Below, piece after piece: positions 33,890-44,622 of a DNA stretch of 64,000 nt. The stretch lies in NCBI RefSeq assembly GCF_037893015.1, contig NC_133660.1, forward strand, positions 283,767,534-283,831,533, in the 5' to 3' direction. The notes below the pieces were generated by a model. That model saw only the letters and a list, made by a program, of their open reading frames with translations. It searched no databases and was not told where the DNA came from. The stretch's first letter is position 1, and each line of letters starts with the position of its first letter. The DNA comes from Macrotis lagotis. Its lineage: Eukaryota > Chordata > Mammalia > Peramelemorphia > Peramelidae. The translations under genes and the position numbers were made by a program.

Positions 33890-35107
33890 TCCCCAGGAGC
33901 GGGCAGGGCTGAGCCTGGATCTTGGCCTCCATACATTTCTGACCCATCCTCTGGTCTCTTTCCCTAACATGCCACACTAAAGCTTTGACCTCCCTCCTTG
34001 ACCCAGACCTGAGCCTCTGAGGCTGCATCACCCTGGCCCCTGCCCTCAGAGCCCCCCTTGCCTTCCTCATCCTGGTTCCTTTATCACCAGAGCCCTGAAT
34101 CAGAGAAGGGTGAAGCTACCCGAGACTGGGAAAGGCTGGTGTCACCAGCTTCATCTCTGGGCCAGTCCACAGATCAGAACAGGAGGGAAGCCCAGCTCTT
34201 ATCCCACAGGGATGCCCACCCTTCCCTCACTGTCCCCTACCCCGGACTCTGCATCCATAATTCCTGCAGCCCCTGCTGCCTGTGAGCCTGGGACTGTCCC
34301 TTGATGTCATAGAGAAGATCCTAAGAGGGAGTGGAGGAGGGGGAATGTGGGTTCCATTTTGGATGTGGGAGTTCAAGATGTCTAATAGACAACAGGAGAT
34401 CCTCAACCAAAGTCCAGGAGAGAAGCTAGGGCTGGAGAAGATTTGGTCATTAGTGGCCTGGAGGTGGACATTGAATCCATGCATGGGATCTGATACAACC
34501 ACCAAGCAAAAGGGAAAAAAAAAAAAAAGAGGACCAAGGCTCAGTCCCCAGGCCCTTCCCACCAGATGCTCCAGGGCTCTCCTGGGTGGTGGAAACAGAA
34601 AGGGAATGACTGCCAGACTTTCAGCTCTTTCCCCTCTCTGCCTCCTTCTGGAACCCACCAGGACTGATAGTGGGAGGAAGAAGTGGAGGAGGAGAAGACA
34701 AATCATCCCTGGTCCTGGCAAGGGTAGGCTCCAGAGCTGGCCCTCCCATGGAGGGTCTCTCCATCACAGCACTACCTCTTAAGACCATAGAGCTGAAGAG
34801 ACCCTCCCCTCCCCTTCCCAGACCATTCAGGCCAAGAGCCTCAGCTGCCAAGCCAGGCCTGGACCTTAGAAACTGGGGTCTAAGCCCTTCTCTGGACATT
34901 GCTCTGAGGCCCAGAGAGGACCAAAACAAATCTGAACCCAGGACCCAGAGGGAGAGTCTGTGCCAGAGAGTCACAGCAAGTATCTGCTGCCTTGGTTTCC
35001 CTAGATATAAAGAGAAACTCCATCTACTTATAGTCTAAGGTGTGTGGGTCCTCAGCTAGGAACCTGGGAAAGGACTGGTGTGGGAGGAAGATGTGGGTGT
35101 CATAGAA

Positions 35108-35113
35108 AATAAA
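35108..35113 (+). terminator. Candidate BATF2 poly(A) signal
   Basis: Canonical AATAAA about 1.2 kb after the BATF2 stop, followed by a T/G-rich stretch. No better signal lies nearer to the stop. Confidence 0.5.
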
Positions 35114-35399
35114 TGGATGCTTCTAAAGTTCGTCTGGCCAATTCTTTTAGCACTGATTAGACTGTCCCAACCCTGAAACCCTCAGGGTTTTGACATCCTT
35201 GGGGTGCTGGGGGTCTTCCTCATATTTCCATTATTGGGCCACAGGGCCCTGGGAGACACCAGTGCCTTCTCAGTGAAGCCCCACCAGGGGCTCTACCTTG
35301 AGTTGAGAGCTGAGGCAGGGGGCCTGCCATATGATACACCCCGAGTCAGGAGGAAGGGGCTGCCCAGGGGTCAGAGCGCAGAGAAGGCCATGTAGAAAG

Positions 35400-35660
35400 G
35401 CCCCAGAACATCAGAGCTGGGAGATCTCTGGAGACCATCCAGTCCAATCCTGACCTGAAAAAGAATCCCCTCTCTACAACCCCCCCAAATGTTCACATAG
35501 CTTTCTCTCGAAGAGCCCCAGATCTGGGGAGCTCTATAACGCCAACTCCCATTCTCCCAGCCCCTTCAGCTCATTTTCCTCCTGCCGGGCTCTGATGGAG
35601 AGGAAATCTTTTCTTCCCTCCAACCTGCCCTGGTTCCCCATCATCTGCATTGTCTACTCC
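35400..35660 (-). mobile_element. CR1/L3 LINE 3' end, antisense
   Basis: Antisense 'ggagaccatccagtccaatcctgacctgaaaaagaatcccctctctacaac' is the CR1/L3 3' region. Diverged and partial. Confidence 0.5.
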
Positions 35661-36739
35661 ATGGGACTGAAGTTCACCAAGTGAGGAAATACAGTGGCCA
35701 GAGTTTGGGGGGGGGGGGGCTGGGGGTCCAGAGAAAGGACAAAACTGAGGAGGCAAGGGGGGGGCCCAGCTGACTCCTCCATGGCACAGTTGACGCCATC
35801 TGATGGTGGCAGCTGGGGCCTCATAGGAGCCAATGAGTGACTGGTCTGGGAATCCTCCAGGGAGACCCAGGTGAAGCAGGAAGAGAGGCTGCCAATTAAG
35901 AGGCCCCTCTGGGGCCTGGGAGGCAGGAAGGAGCTTCTTGAGGGACAAACTCTGAGTTCAATTGCTTTTCCTGGCTCTCCCCAAGAGTGAGCAGGGCTAG
36001 CTCTGCATCCTGGGCGAGGCTCCTCCAGAGCAGGCCTGTCTACATTCCCCCCATTCTCTGGGGCTCTTGTGGGGATTCCCCATCAGCCAGCGTTGTTGGA
36101 CAGGCTTCCTTCGGGCAGGTGGGGCCAGCCTGGGAAGCAGGGATCTAGCAGAAGGCTCCCCAGGGGATCTGGGGCCATAATCCAGGGCCCTGGGAAGCTA
36201 GAAGGGCAAGGTCATGGGATCACCCCATTTTCCAGACCTGAAAGTTGAGACCCGAAAAGATCATGTGGTTTGGCCTGTCTTCAAAGCTAGCAAGAATCAG
36301 GCCAGCGGCTAGAGCCCTGGGCCCAGAATCTGGAAGGCCTTCCTTAAGTCTTGCCTCAGATACAAATAACTGGGGGACCTTGGACAGGTCCCTTCACTGC
36401 TGCCTCAGTTTCCTCAGCTGTGAAATAAGAAATGAGCTTCCAAGTCGAGATCTATAAAACTATGAATCTTGTCTCTAGGATGAAATTCAAGTTTCACAAT
36501 CTGTTCTTTGCTGCCTTTCTAGACTTAATTCATGCATTCCTAGCGGGCTCACATAATCTGGGCATGTCTGCGCGAATTGTCCAAGGTGTAGATGCCCAGC
36601 TGGTGGGTGGGTAGACTTCCAAGGGAGCTGTGATTGCCCACCCTCATGAGAGCAGAAAGACAGCTGCCTGTCTCCAAGCCTATCTCACCTACCTGTTCTC
36701 ACATTTGAGTCCTGCCTGACTCTTGCCTATTTGAGGTTT

Positions 36740-36905
36740 TCTTGGCAGAGAGACTAGGGTGATTTGCCATTTCCTTCTCCAACTCACTTTATAGATGAGG
36801 ACACTGAGGCAGACAGGATGACATGATTTGCCTCTTTTAAGTGTCAGAGTCTGGATTTGAACTCAGATCTTTCAGACTTCATGCCTGAAATTCTATTGAC
36901 TGTAC
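36740..36905 (-). mobile_element. Mar/MON-type SINE, antisense
   Basis: Contains 'ttttcttggcagagag', 'tttgccatttccttctccaactca' and 'gatgaggacactgaggcagacaggatg', the Mar/MON tail and core in reverse. Confidence 0.75.
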
Positions 36906-37546
36906 CACTAAACTGCTCCTTATACCCACCTTCTCTGTTCTCCTCCTCCTCCCTCTTTTCCTTCTTTCTTCTTCCTCCTCCCTCCACCTTTCTCCCTGCC
37001 TGCCAATCTCAATGTATATGTATCTATAGTCTTGTATTCCCACACATGTAAGATATATGGTGATTAAAGGTTTTATAAAGCAGTTCTCATGTGTCCAGTT
37101 GACTGAGCGATGCACAATACCGCCAAGACACAGGAACCCCCGAACCACAGTCGCTCCCTGCTTGGAACCGTTCCCTGCCCTAGTTTTCCAAATTAAAAAA
37201 AAAAATCAAGACACTGGGTCTGACAAAGGAATTTCCTTTTGCAAAATCTAGTGGAAGGCACCTGTTTTCTTTCCTTGAATCAGGTTCATTGGGGAGAGCT
37301 GTGAAGATCTGCCTTTGTTGGGTGGGTGGCTCAAGCTGGGCATTGAGGCCCTCCCTCCCTAGCTGGGGGAGCCCCACCCTCAGCTTGTAAGAGCCTTGGA
37401 TTGAGGGATCCCCCACCTTACTCTCAGCTTAGGGGAGCCCTGGATCATGGGGTCCCAGAGTGCAGGGCTGGATGTGTATAACTAAGTAGAAGGCAGGCAG
37501 ACAGTGGAAACGGGGCTGGATTTTTTATTTTTAGGTTGTTTGTTTT

Positions 37547-37694
37547 TTTTTTTTTTTGCCAGGCAAATGGGGTTAAGTGGCTTGCCCCAAGGCCACACAG
37601 CTAGGTCATTATGAAGTGTCTGAGGCCGGATTTGAACTCAGGGACTCCTGACGCCAGGACTGGTGCTTATCCACTGTGCCACCTAGCTGCCCCA
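37547..37694 (-). mobile_element. SINE, antisense, with long T run
   Basis: The T-rich tail side is followed by 'ggcaaatggggttaagtggcttgcc' and ends at 'ccacctagctgcccc'. Close to full length and little diverged. Confidence 0.9.
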
Positions 37695-38754
37695 AGGGCT
37701 AGATTTTTCATCAAGAGGGATCTGGGTTCAAATTCTATCTCTGTTCTTTCTGCCCATTAGAATTTATAAAGTGTTTTAATGCATGTTTTCGTTGGAAACA
37801 TTTAGCAGCCATCAAGAGTTGCCCAGCCTATATTATCATCCCTGTTCTATGGAAGAAGAGACAGAGGCTCCTGACCACACAACGAATGCTGGAGACAAGG
37901 TTTGAAACCAGGTCTCTCTGAGCTTCAAGTCTAATAAGATCTCTGAATAGGCCTGGTCCTTCTAGAGAAAGGTGCCAATGGAGCTGAAACCAGAGACACC
38001 CTGGGAGAAGAGGGGGCATCCTCAGGAGCCCTGAGGCATATTCAGAGGAGTTGGCATTGGCAGGAAGTTCTGCACCAAGATGAAACGATAGCTTACACAA
38101 TGGGATTGTAAAATATTAACAGAGAACCCTGGATTTGACCCCAGAACCAAGGAGGAGCCATTGTCCCTTCCCACCGTAGAAGGAGCCCACCTTGGGTGGA
38201 GCAGTGGAGCTAAGCCTGTACAGCATTGTACAACCAGAGATTCAGAGCTGTGAGGGGCCCTCCTTGGAGATCCTTCAGTCCAACTTGCTCATTTTACAGA
38301 TAAGGAAACCGAGGCCCAGAGAGCAGACTGGTGATCTGCCTAAGAGCAGAAGGCTGCTAAGTGTCTGAGGTCTTCCTGAGCCAAGGCCACTGACCTCTTC
38401 ACCATGTCACCCAGATGCCTCATACCACTGGGTCATGAAGTTTGGCCATGGAAACCCATGGAAGAAGGAAAGAACAAAGAAACAAAATGGCACCTTCTTC
38501 CTCTCCTGTATCAAGAATGGTAGAATGTTGGGAAAGGGGGTGAAGGGTGCCAAGAAATATGGTTTTTAGGGTGGCAACATTAACTTACCCGTTGATACTC
38601 TACCCTGGTCTAATGACCAATGGACAGAATCATACCAACAATTATTTCTCACCATCAATCAAATGAAAAGAAAAAAGGAAGTCACAGCCAAGAGATAGAG
38701 ATGGTTTGTGAGTTCTCCTTGGGGAGGTCAAGAAAGGATTAAAAGTAACAAGGG

Positions 38755-38895
38755 AGGGGCGGCTAGGTGGCACAGTGGATAGAGCACCAACCCTGGCATC
38801 AGGAGGACCTGAGTTCAAATCTGACCAGACACTTAATAATTACCTAGCTTTGTGGCCTTGGACATTGCCTTGCAAAAAATCTAAAAAAAAAAAAA
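38755..38895 (+). mobile_element. SINE
   Basis: Sense copy from 'ggggcggctaggtggcacagtggatagagc' to an A13 run. Part of the 3' region is shortened. Confidence 0.9.
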
Positions 38896-39559
38896 GTTAA
38901 CAAAGGACGTCAGCACCAGTTCATGGCACATCTGATCACGAGGGAACTCCATCTCCCACTGCTGGTCAAAGTAGCCTTGTCCAAACTCATTCTCTTTAGA
39001 GCTTTAGTCTTCCCCAGGACCACTGAGCCAATCCTATGAAGGACATTGATCACCGGTCAATGAAGGCCTGTCTCCACAAATCCTTAATGGCCTTCTGACC
39101 TCTGGAACCCCAGCATATGAAGGGGGGAAGGGACAGTCCTGAGTGACCATTCACCCTTTGACTGAACCCAGACCAAGCTTCATGGTCAGGAGGAGTTCTA
39201 GAGCAAGAGCAACCTTAACATGGGCCCCAGTGGTCTTTGTTTCATGGAGCTAATGGCCACCTGGACAAGGGATGAGACCCTTGACTGGATATGTGTCACA
39301 TGGTCCAACCATGGTCAAATGAGAAGCCTCTGCTGTCTCGATGAGAAAAAGTCCTCAGTCAATCGTAAGGTGGGGTCAAGTCTTAGCCCCAGTCCCTTTG
39401 TTCCTCCTTCACCCCCTCAATCAATTACAGAGATCAAAGATCCCCAAGTGAAGGCCTGGGAGTGGACCTAACAGCAACACCTTTTCCTTGCCACCAATCA
39501 CAGCCATGGAACCCTTGGGAAGAAGAAAACTGTTGAAACTGGATAATGAGTCAACAGGT

Positions 39560-40460
39560 ATTATTAAGGAAGTATTATTAAGGAAGAATTATTAAGGTAG
39601 TATGCAGGCACACTAAGGCTGTTTTTGGTTCCTCAAATCCCTTTCAACCAACACATCTGTGGACCACCAAGGTAATTTAACATACTCCTCATAATATTCT
39701 TTTACATTTAGTCTTTAAACACTTAACAATTTTTGTCCCCCAAAAGCTCCAAGTTAAAATGAACATTGTATAATTATAATTGTAAAATATAGAATTTTAT
39801 ACCACATTAAATTATAAAAACCAGCTATTTAATGTGGGATATTTTGTAAGAATTAGAAAAGGAATCCAGTAAGACCTCTTCTGCTGACGATTACCTGTAA
39901 GATTTCATATTAAATTTATTTTGCGTATTTATTGGATATCAAAAATATTTTAAATCAAATAAGTTACAACTTGGAAGATGCTTGATGGCTTGGGAAAATC
40001 ATATATATAAACAATTTCAATATTATACTTTTAAAGTTTGAAAAAAGGTTTGATATATTTGCCTCAACACGAGCCAAGTCCAGTCTTAAATCTGGTTCTG
40101 CATCCAATTTCTTTCTGTGTTCTAATTTCAAGCAAGATTAAAATGAGATCTCACTGGCCCTGGAGTCAGGACCTGAGTTCAAATGTGACCTCAGGCATTA
40201 CCAAGCTGTGTGGCCTTGGGCAAGTCACTTAGCCCCAGTGCCTTGCAAAAACAAACAAGCAAAAAAGAATAAAGTGATAATTTTACACAAATATGTGAGG
40301 GGAAGGGAATTTTACTGACTTGCTGAAAGATGGAAATTCATTCTTTTCTTTCAGCCATGGAATCGATTGATGGAAATGAATAGTTAGATAATAAAATATT
40401 TACTTTTTTACTGGCTAATGATAAGGCTCCAGTAAATAATAAAAATACGTGAAGTACAGT
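39560..40460. other. AT-rich island
   Basis: About 900 bp of clearly AT-rich sequence in an otherwise GC-rich block. It holds a perfect 11-bp inverted repeat (39802-39812 / 39827-39837, 14-nt loop) and a partial SINE (40150-40262). No gene is seen. It could be an old insertion whose family I cannot name. Confidence 0.6.
40150..40262 (+). mobile_element. SINE, partial
   Basis: Lacks the head. It starts at 'cactggccctggagtcagg' and ends 'ccccagtgccttgcaaaaac'. Confidence 0.75.
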
Positions 40461-40477
40461 TGCCTATAATGCTTTGT

Positions 40478-40702
40478 TTTGGACAAATCAGTTCAGTTCA
40501 CCAACTCTTGGCGATGCCATTTGGGGTTTTCTTGGCAGAGATTGGGGGGGCCATTTCCTTCTCCAACTCATTTGACAGATGAGGAAACTAAGGCAGACAA
40601 GGTGATGTGCCCAGGGTCAAACTGCCAGGAAGAGTCTGAGGGTAGATTTGAACTCAGGTCCTCCCAAGTCAGGGTTGGTGCTCTCCCCAATGCACTTCCA
40701 GG
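40478..40702 (-). mobile_element. Mar/MON-type SINE, antisense
   Basis: Contains 'tttggggttttcttggcagagat', 'ccatttccttctccaactcattt' and 'gatgaggaaactaaggcagac', in the expected reverse order. Confidence 0.8.
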
Positions 40703-41099
40703 CTAATCATTCATCTGCAGACAGAAGCTTACAGTCTGGGGGAGGGGACAGCCCCAAAAGGGGCTTCTGAAGGCCCTTCTGGGGGGCACAAGAGGGGTCC
40801 CTCGATCTCCTGGAGTTGGGTGAAGCAGGGACCCCCCAGAGCCCTCGGCCCCTCCCTGCCTCAAGTGCAGTCCAGGCGGGGGGAAACCGAGGCACAGAGA
40901 GGTCAGGTCTCTCACCCGAGAGGTGGCGAGGGACACATTTTGGTAACCTGGGAGTACCGCTTGCAAACGGACAGTTCTCATTTTACTAATGATTAACGTT
41001 GCATCACATGTTACTGCTGATTTGTAGAACTAATTTATTCATTGACTACGTAGACATAATTTGAGCAATTAGCACCGATAACAATTGTAACGATCACGA

Positions 41100-41540
41100 T
41101 GCGATGGCGACAACCCCAGTGAAACCCACAAGGGACGGGCCGGCCGAGCTGGGAGTCAGGGAGCCCCGGGTTCGGCGGCCTGGGCCCCTTCTGGGCCCCG
41201 GGTGGCCCGCCTGAGCCCGGCCTCCCTCAGCTGTTTCACAGCTGGGCGTACATGGGCATAAAAACTGCGCCTCCCAATGGGGTCAGCGGGAGGGGCCGGG
41301 GGCGCCAGGCCCGGGGGGGGCCCCGAGGCCGGGGGCGGGGCTGCAGGGCCCCCTCTGGCCTCCGGGCGTCACTGTTGGGTGGGGGCGGCCCGGCCGCCTC
41401 GTGCTGCTGCTGCTGGGCCCCGGAGGCAGGTAGGTGACCCCGAGGGAGGGGAGCCCCGGGGCGGGCCCGCTGCCCTCCGCCTCTGACCCAGGCCCGGCCC
41501 TGGGACCCCAAACAGAGGCTAAGGCCGTCCCTAGGGGGGG
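41100..41540 (+). promoter_or_regulatory. CpG island with a likely first exon, possible MAJIN promoter
   Basis: CpG-rich sequence containing a TATA-like cataaaaactg at about 41258 and an excellent splice donor, ggaggcag/gtaggt, at 41429/41430. The nearest plus-strand acceptor in a known gene is ttccttag at 44607, directly before the MAJIN start codon. I infer a non-coding MAJIN first exon of about 150 nt ending at 41429. Transcript data would be needed to prove it. Confidence 0.5.
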
Positions 41541-41984
41541 CCGAGGCCCCAGGCCAGACTTGCCCTTCGCCCCCTCTGCTTCCTGATGCTTCCTACATTT
41601 CGAATCCCCCCACAGGAGCCGCCGCCCCTTCCCCAGACTTCCTGTGGAGCCAGAAGGACCTGGGGCCTCAGTTTCCCCATCTGTAGGATGAGGGCCCTCC
41701 CGCCCTGAAGCCAGGAAGATCTGAATTCAAAGCCTCTTCCTCCACCACTTCCTGGCTCTGTGGGGGGGGGGGCCCAGGCCAGGCTCATTTTCCATTGGCC
41801 CAGAGGGGCTGGCACCAGGGGGACCTGCCCCTCCCCCATTTATGTGGGGGGGGGAGGGGAAGGGAGGAGGGAGGGAGCAAACTCGGTCTTGGCAAGCTTC
41901 TCCTATGTGCCAGTCACTGAGCCAGGCATCTTACAATTATCGACTTACTTGAGGCTCATGACCCTGGGAGCCGGTACTATTATC

Positions 41985-42135
41985 ATTCCCATTTTACAGA
42001 TGAGGAAACTGAGGCAAACAGGCTGAAGTGACTGGCCCGGGGTCACACAGTCCCAAGGTGTCTGAGGGTCCCATTTGAACCCGGGTCCTCCTGACTCCGG
42101 ACCCAATCCTATCTGCTGTGCCACCACCTGCCCTA
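41985..42135 (-). mobile_element. MIR/Mar-like SINE, antisense
   Basis: Contains 'cattttacagatgaggaaactgaggcaaacagg' and 'gggtcacacag', then 'tgaacccgggtcctcctgactcc' and 'tgtgccacca'. Confidence 0.7.
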
Positions 42136-42158
42136 ACTGTGCTGAAATCAAGTTGGTA

Positions 42159-42324
42159 GGGGTGGCTGGGTGGCACAGTGGATAAAACACCGGCCCTGGA
42201 GTCAGGAGGACCTGGGTTCAAATCCAGTCTCAGACACTTAATAATGACCTAGCTGTGTGGCCTTGGGCAAGCCACTTAACCCTGTTCGCCTTGCAAAAAC
42301 CTAAAAACAAAAAAAAAAAAAGAA
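42159..42324 (+). mobile_element. SINE
   Basis: Full-length sense copy from 'ggtggctgggtggcacagtggataaaacacc' to 'gccttgcaaaaacctaaa' plus an A-rich tail. Confidence 0.92.
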
Positions 42325-42408
42325 ATCAAGTTGGTAGTAATAATTTTTTTGTCTTTTAAAAAACTCTACTATTAAACCTAAACAAAACAAAACAAAACAA
42401 AAATATGA

Positions 42409-42556
42409 GGGCAGCTAGGTGGTTAGAGCACCGGCCCTGGAGTCAGGAGGACCTGGGTTCAAATCCGGTCTCAGACACTTAATAATAACCTAGCTGTGTG
42501 GCCTTGGGCAAGCCACTTAACCCCATTTGCCTTGCAAAAACCTAAAAAAAAAATTT
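42409..42556 (+). mobile_element. SINE
   Basis: Sense copy from 'gggcagctaggtggttagagcacc' to 'gccttgcaaaaacctaaaaaa'. A short internal deletion removes part of the box A region. Its tail runs directly into the long pyrimidine microsatellite. Confidence 0.92.
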
Positions 42557-42637
42557 TCTTTTTCTTCCTTCCTTCCTTCCTTCCTTCCTTCCTTCCTTCC
42601 TTCCTTCCTTCCTTCCTCCCTCCCTCCCTCCCTCCCT

Positions 42638-42693
<56 letters not shown>

Positions 42694-42832
42694 TCCTTCC
42701 TTCCTTCCTTCCTTCCTTCCTTCCTTCCTTCCTTCCTTCCTTCCTCCCTCCCTCCCTCCCTCCCTCCCTCTCTCTTTCTTTCTCTCTCTCTTTCTTTCTC
42801 TCTTTCTTTCTTTCTTTCTTTCTTTTTTTTTT

Positions 42833-42904
<72 letters not shown>

Positions 42905-42969
42905 TTCCTTCCTTCCTTCCTTCCTTCCTTCCTTCCTTCCTTCCTTCCTTCCTTCCTTTCTTTCTTTCA
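42557..42969 (+). repeat. Long compound pyrimidine microsatellite
   Basis: About 410 bp consisting almost entirely of C and T: (CCTT)n, (CCCT)n, (CT)n and (CTTT)n blocks appear in turn, twice over. It lies between a sense SINE (42409-42556) and an antisense SINE piece (42970-43052), so it may have grown from their joined tails. Long frames here are repeat artefacts. Confidence 0.95.
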
Positions 42970-43052
42970 TTTTTTTTCTTGCACAGCAGTGGAATTAAGT
43001 GACTTGCCCAAGGCCACAGTGCTCTATCCACTGTGCAACCTAGCCACCCTAT
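42970..43052 (-). mobile_element. SINE, antisense, partial
   Basis: Reads 'agtggaattaagtgacttgcccaaggccacag' then 'tgctctatccactgtgcaacctagccaccct'. The middle of the element is deleted. Confidence 0.8.
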
Positions 43053-43245
43053 TTCTTTATTTTTAACATTCTTTTAAAAAAGTTTTTGAGTTCTAAATTC
43101 TCTCCCTCCCTCCAGCTCCTCCCCCACCCATTAAGAAGAGAAATAGGATGTCAAACTAATAATAGAAATTAATAATAATATTGCCCATCACATGCCCAGC
43201 ACTTCGGGGTTAGCAAAACGCATGTCAAACATTATTGGTTTTTGT

Positions 43246-43640
43246 CCCCCCCCCCCCCCCCCCCCCCCGACAGTCTTAAGCTGCAAACATTGTTATTCCC
43301 ATTTTTCAGATGAGCAAATTGTCTCTTTGAACTCTAAGGTCCTTTCCAGGTTTGGATCCAGGGTCTTTTTCCTTCTTCTCTCCTTCCTCTCCTGCCCCTC
43401 CTCCCCCTCCCCATCTTCTTCCTCTCCTGCCCCTCTTCCTCATGTTTCTCCTCCCCTCCCCCTCCTCCTGCCCTCCTCCCCTTTCTCCCCTTCCTCCCCA
43501 TCCTCTTCCTCTTCCCATCCTGTCCCTCTTCTTCCTCTTTCCTCCCCTCCCCTCCTCCCTCTTTTCCTCTTCCTTCCTGTCCCTCCTTCTCCTCCTTCCC
43601 CTTCCTCCCCTCCTCCCTTCCCTCCTCCCTGGTCCCCGGT
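43246..43640 (+). repeat. C homopolymer followed by a pyrimidine-rich tract
   Basis: A run of 23 C at 43246-43268. After a short normal segment, 43360-43635 is almost purely pyrimidine (cctcctcccc-type), without a fixed unit. Confidence 0.85.
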
Positions 43641-44622
43641 ATCCCCATGACCGTCTCCTACATCGGAGGTCTACCCACTGAGCCCCCAGCTGGGGTCCAG
43701 ATGCTGTGTCCTGGCCCTTCATCAAACAAAGGACCCATTTTCTTTTGACATTATAGCACTTCTCTCCCCGCAGAGGTCTAAGGCTCCCAAACTCAGACCC
43801 ATGGACCAACCCCAGTCTTAGGGAGTCCCTCCTTGCCAACCCCTCGCCACCAGGCCGCTCTCCCGTCAAGGATGCCTGGGCACCTGGGGGAGCTTGAATG
43901 GTTTTGGTCTGGGCTGGGTTGTCTGAGCCTGGCACCTGTAATTCCAACAGTTATGACAGGCCAGGGCTCTGCTTTCAGATGATTCTCTCTGCCTTCTCTT
44001 TTCCCAGTCTTGGGCCCAGCCAGGCTGGAGCCCCCCATCTTCTGCCTCCTGCCATAGAGGGGTGCTGGCATCTCAAAGGAACTGTGCCCTGGTCAGGCAG
44101 GGTGCCCGGGGTCCAGGTATGCCCATCAGGGGCTGCAATAATTACCTCTGACATTTCTACCCCCTGCCAAGCTTGGGAGCCAAGTGCCCCCCAGTCCCTA
44201 GAGAAGGGATGCAGTGGGAAACTGAGGCAAAGGCAAGTCATGTTACTGTTACTGACCAGGGTCACACAGCATGAAAGGGTCTGAAGTGGGATCTGAACCC
44301 AGGTCTCCCGAATTCTGAGAGTATTTCTCTGTCCATCACATCCCACAGATCCCATTTTAGAGGTAAAAGCTAGAGACCCAGAGGAGGGCTAGCTGCCAGT
44401 TTAATATGCAGAGAATGAAATCCACCTTGTTCAGGCTCTCCCCAAGGCCCACGACCCTGGGCAAGGTGGGGGGGGCCTCTGGGGCTATTTCTATTTCTGT
44501 AGAACGGGGGCCCATGGAGGACCATCCCAGCCCTTCTTGGAGGCACAGAGCTAGGCCACAGCTTTGGCTCCCTGCTCAGTCTGAAATGTTCCATTGGTTT
44601 CCTTAGGCCCCACCCCAAAGCA

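Larger units (their letters stand above)
33890..41099. other. BATF2 3' UTR and repeat-rich intergenic stretch
   Basis: The first 1.2 kb is probably BATF2 3' UTR, ending near an AATAAA at 35108-35113. The rest has no recognised gene. It contains a CR1/L3 relic (35400-35660), a MIR (36300-36440), several SINEs and an AT-rich island (39560-40460). At 38895-39560 there is unclassified sequence with no clear coding pattern. Confidence 0.55.

Noticed and set aside
42471-43066. Long KERKKERK, FLPSFLPS and similar frames on both strands
   Set aside because: Pure translation of the pyrimidine microsatellite.
43306-43947. 213-codon minus-strand frame rich in Gly, Arg and Glu
   Set aside because: Low-complexity purine tract, with no conserved sequence.
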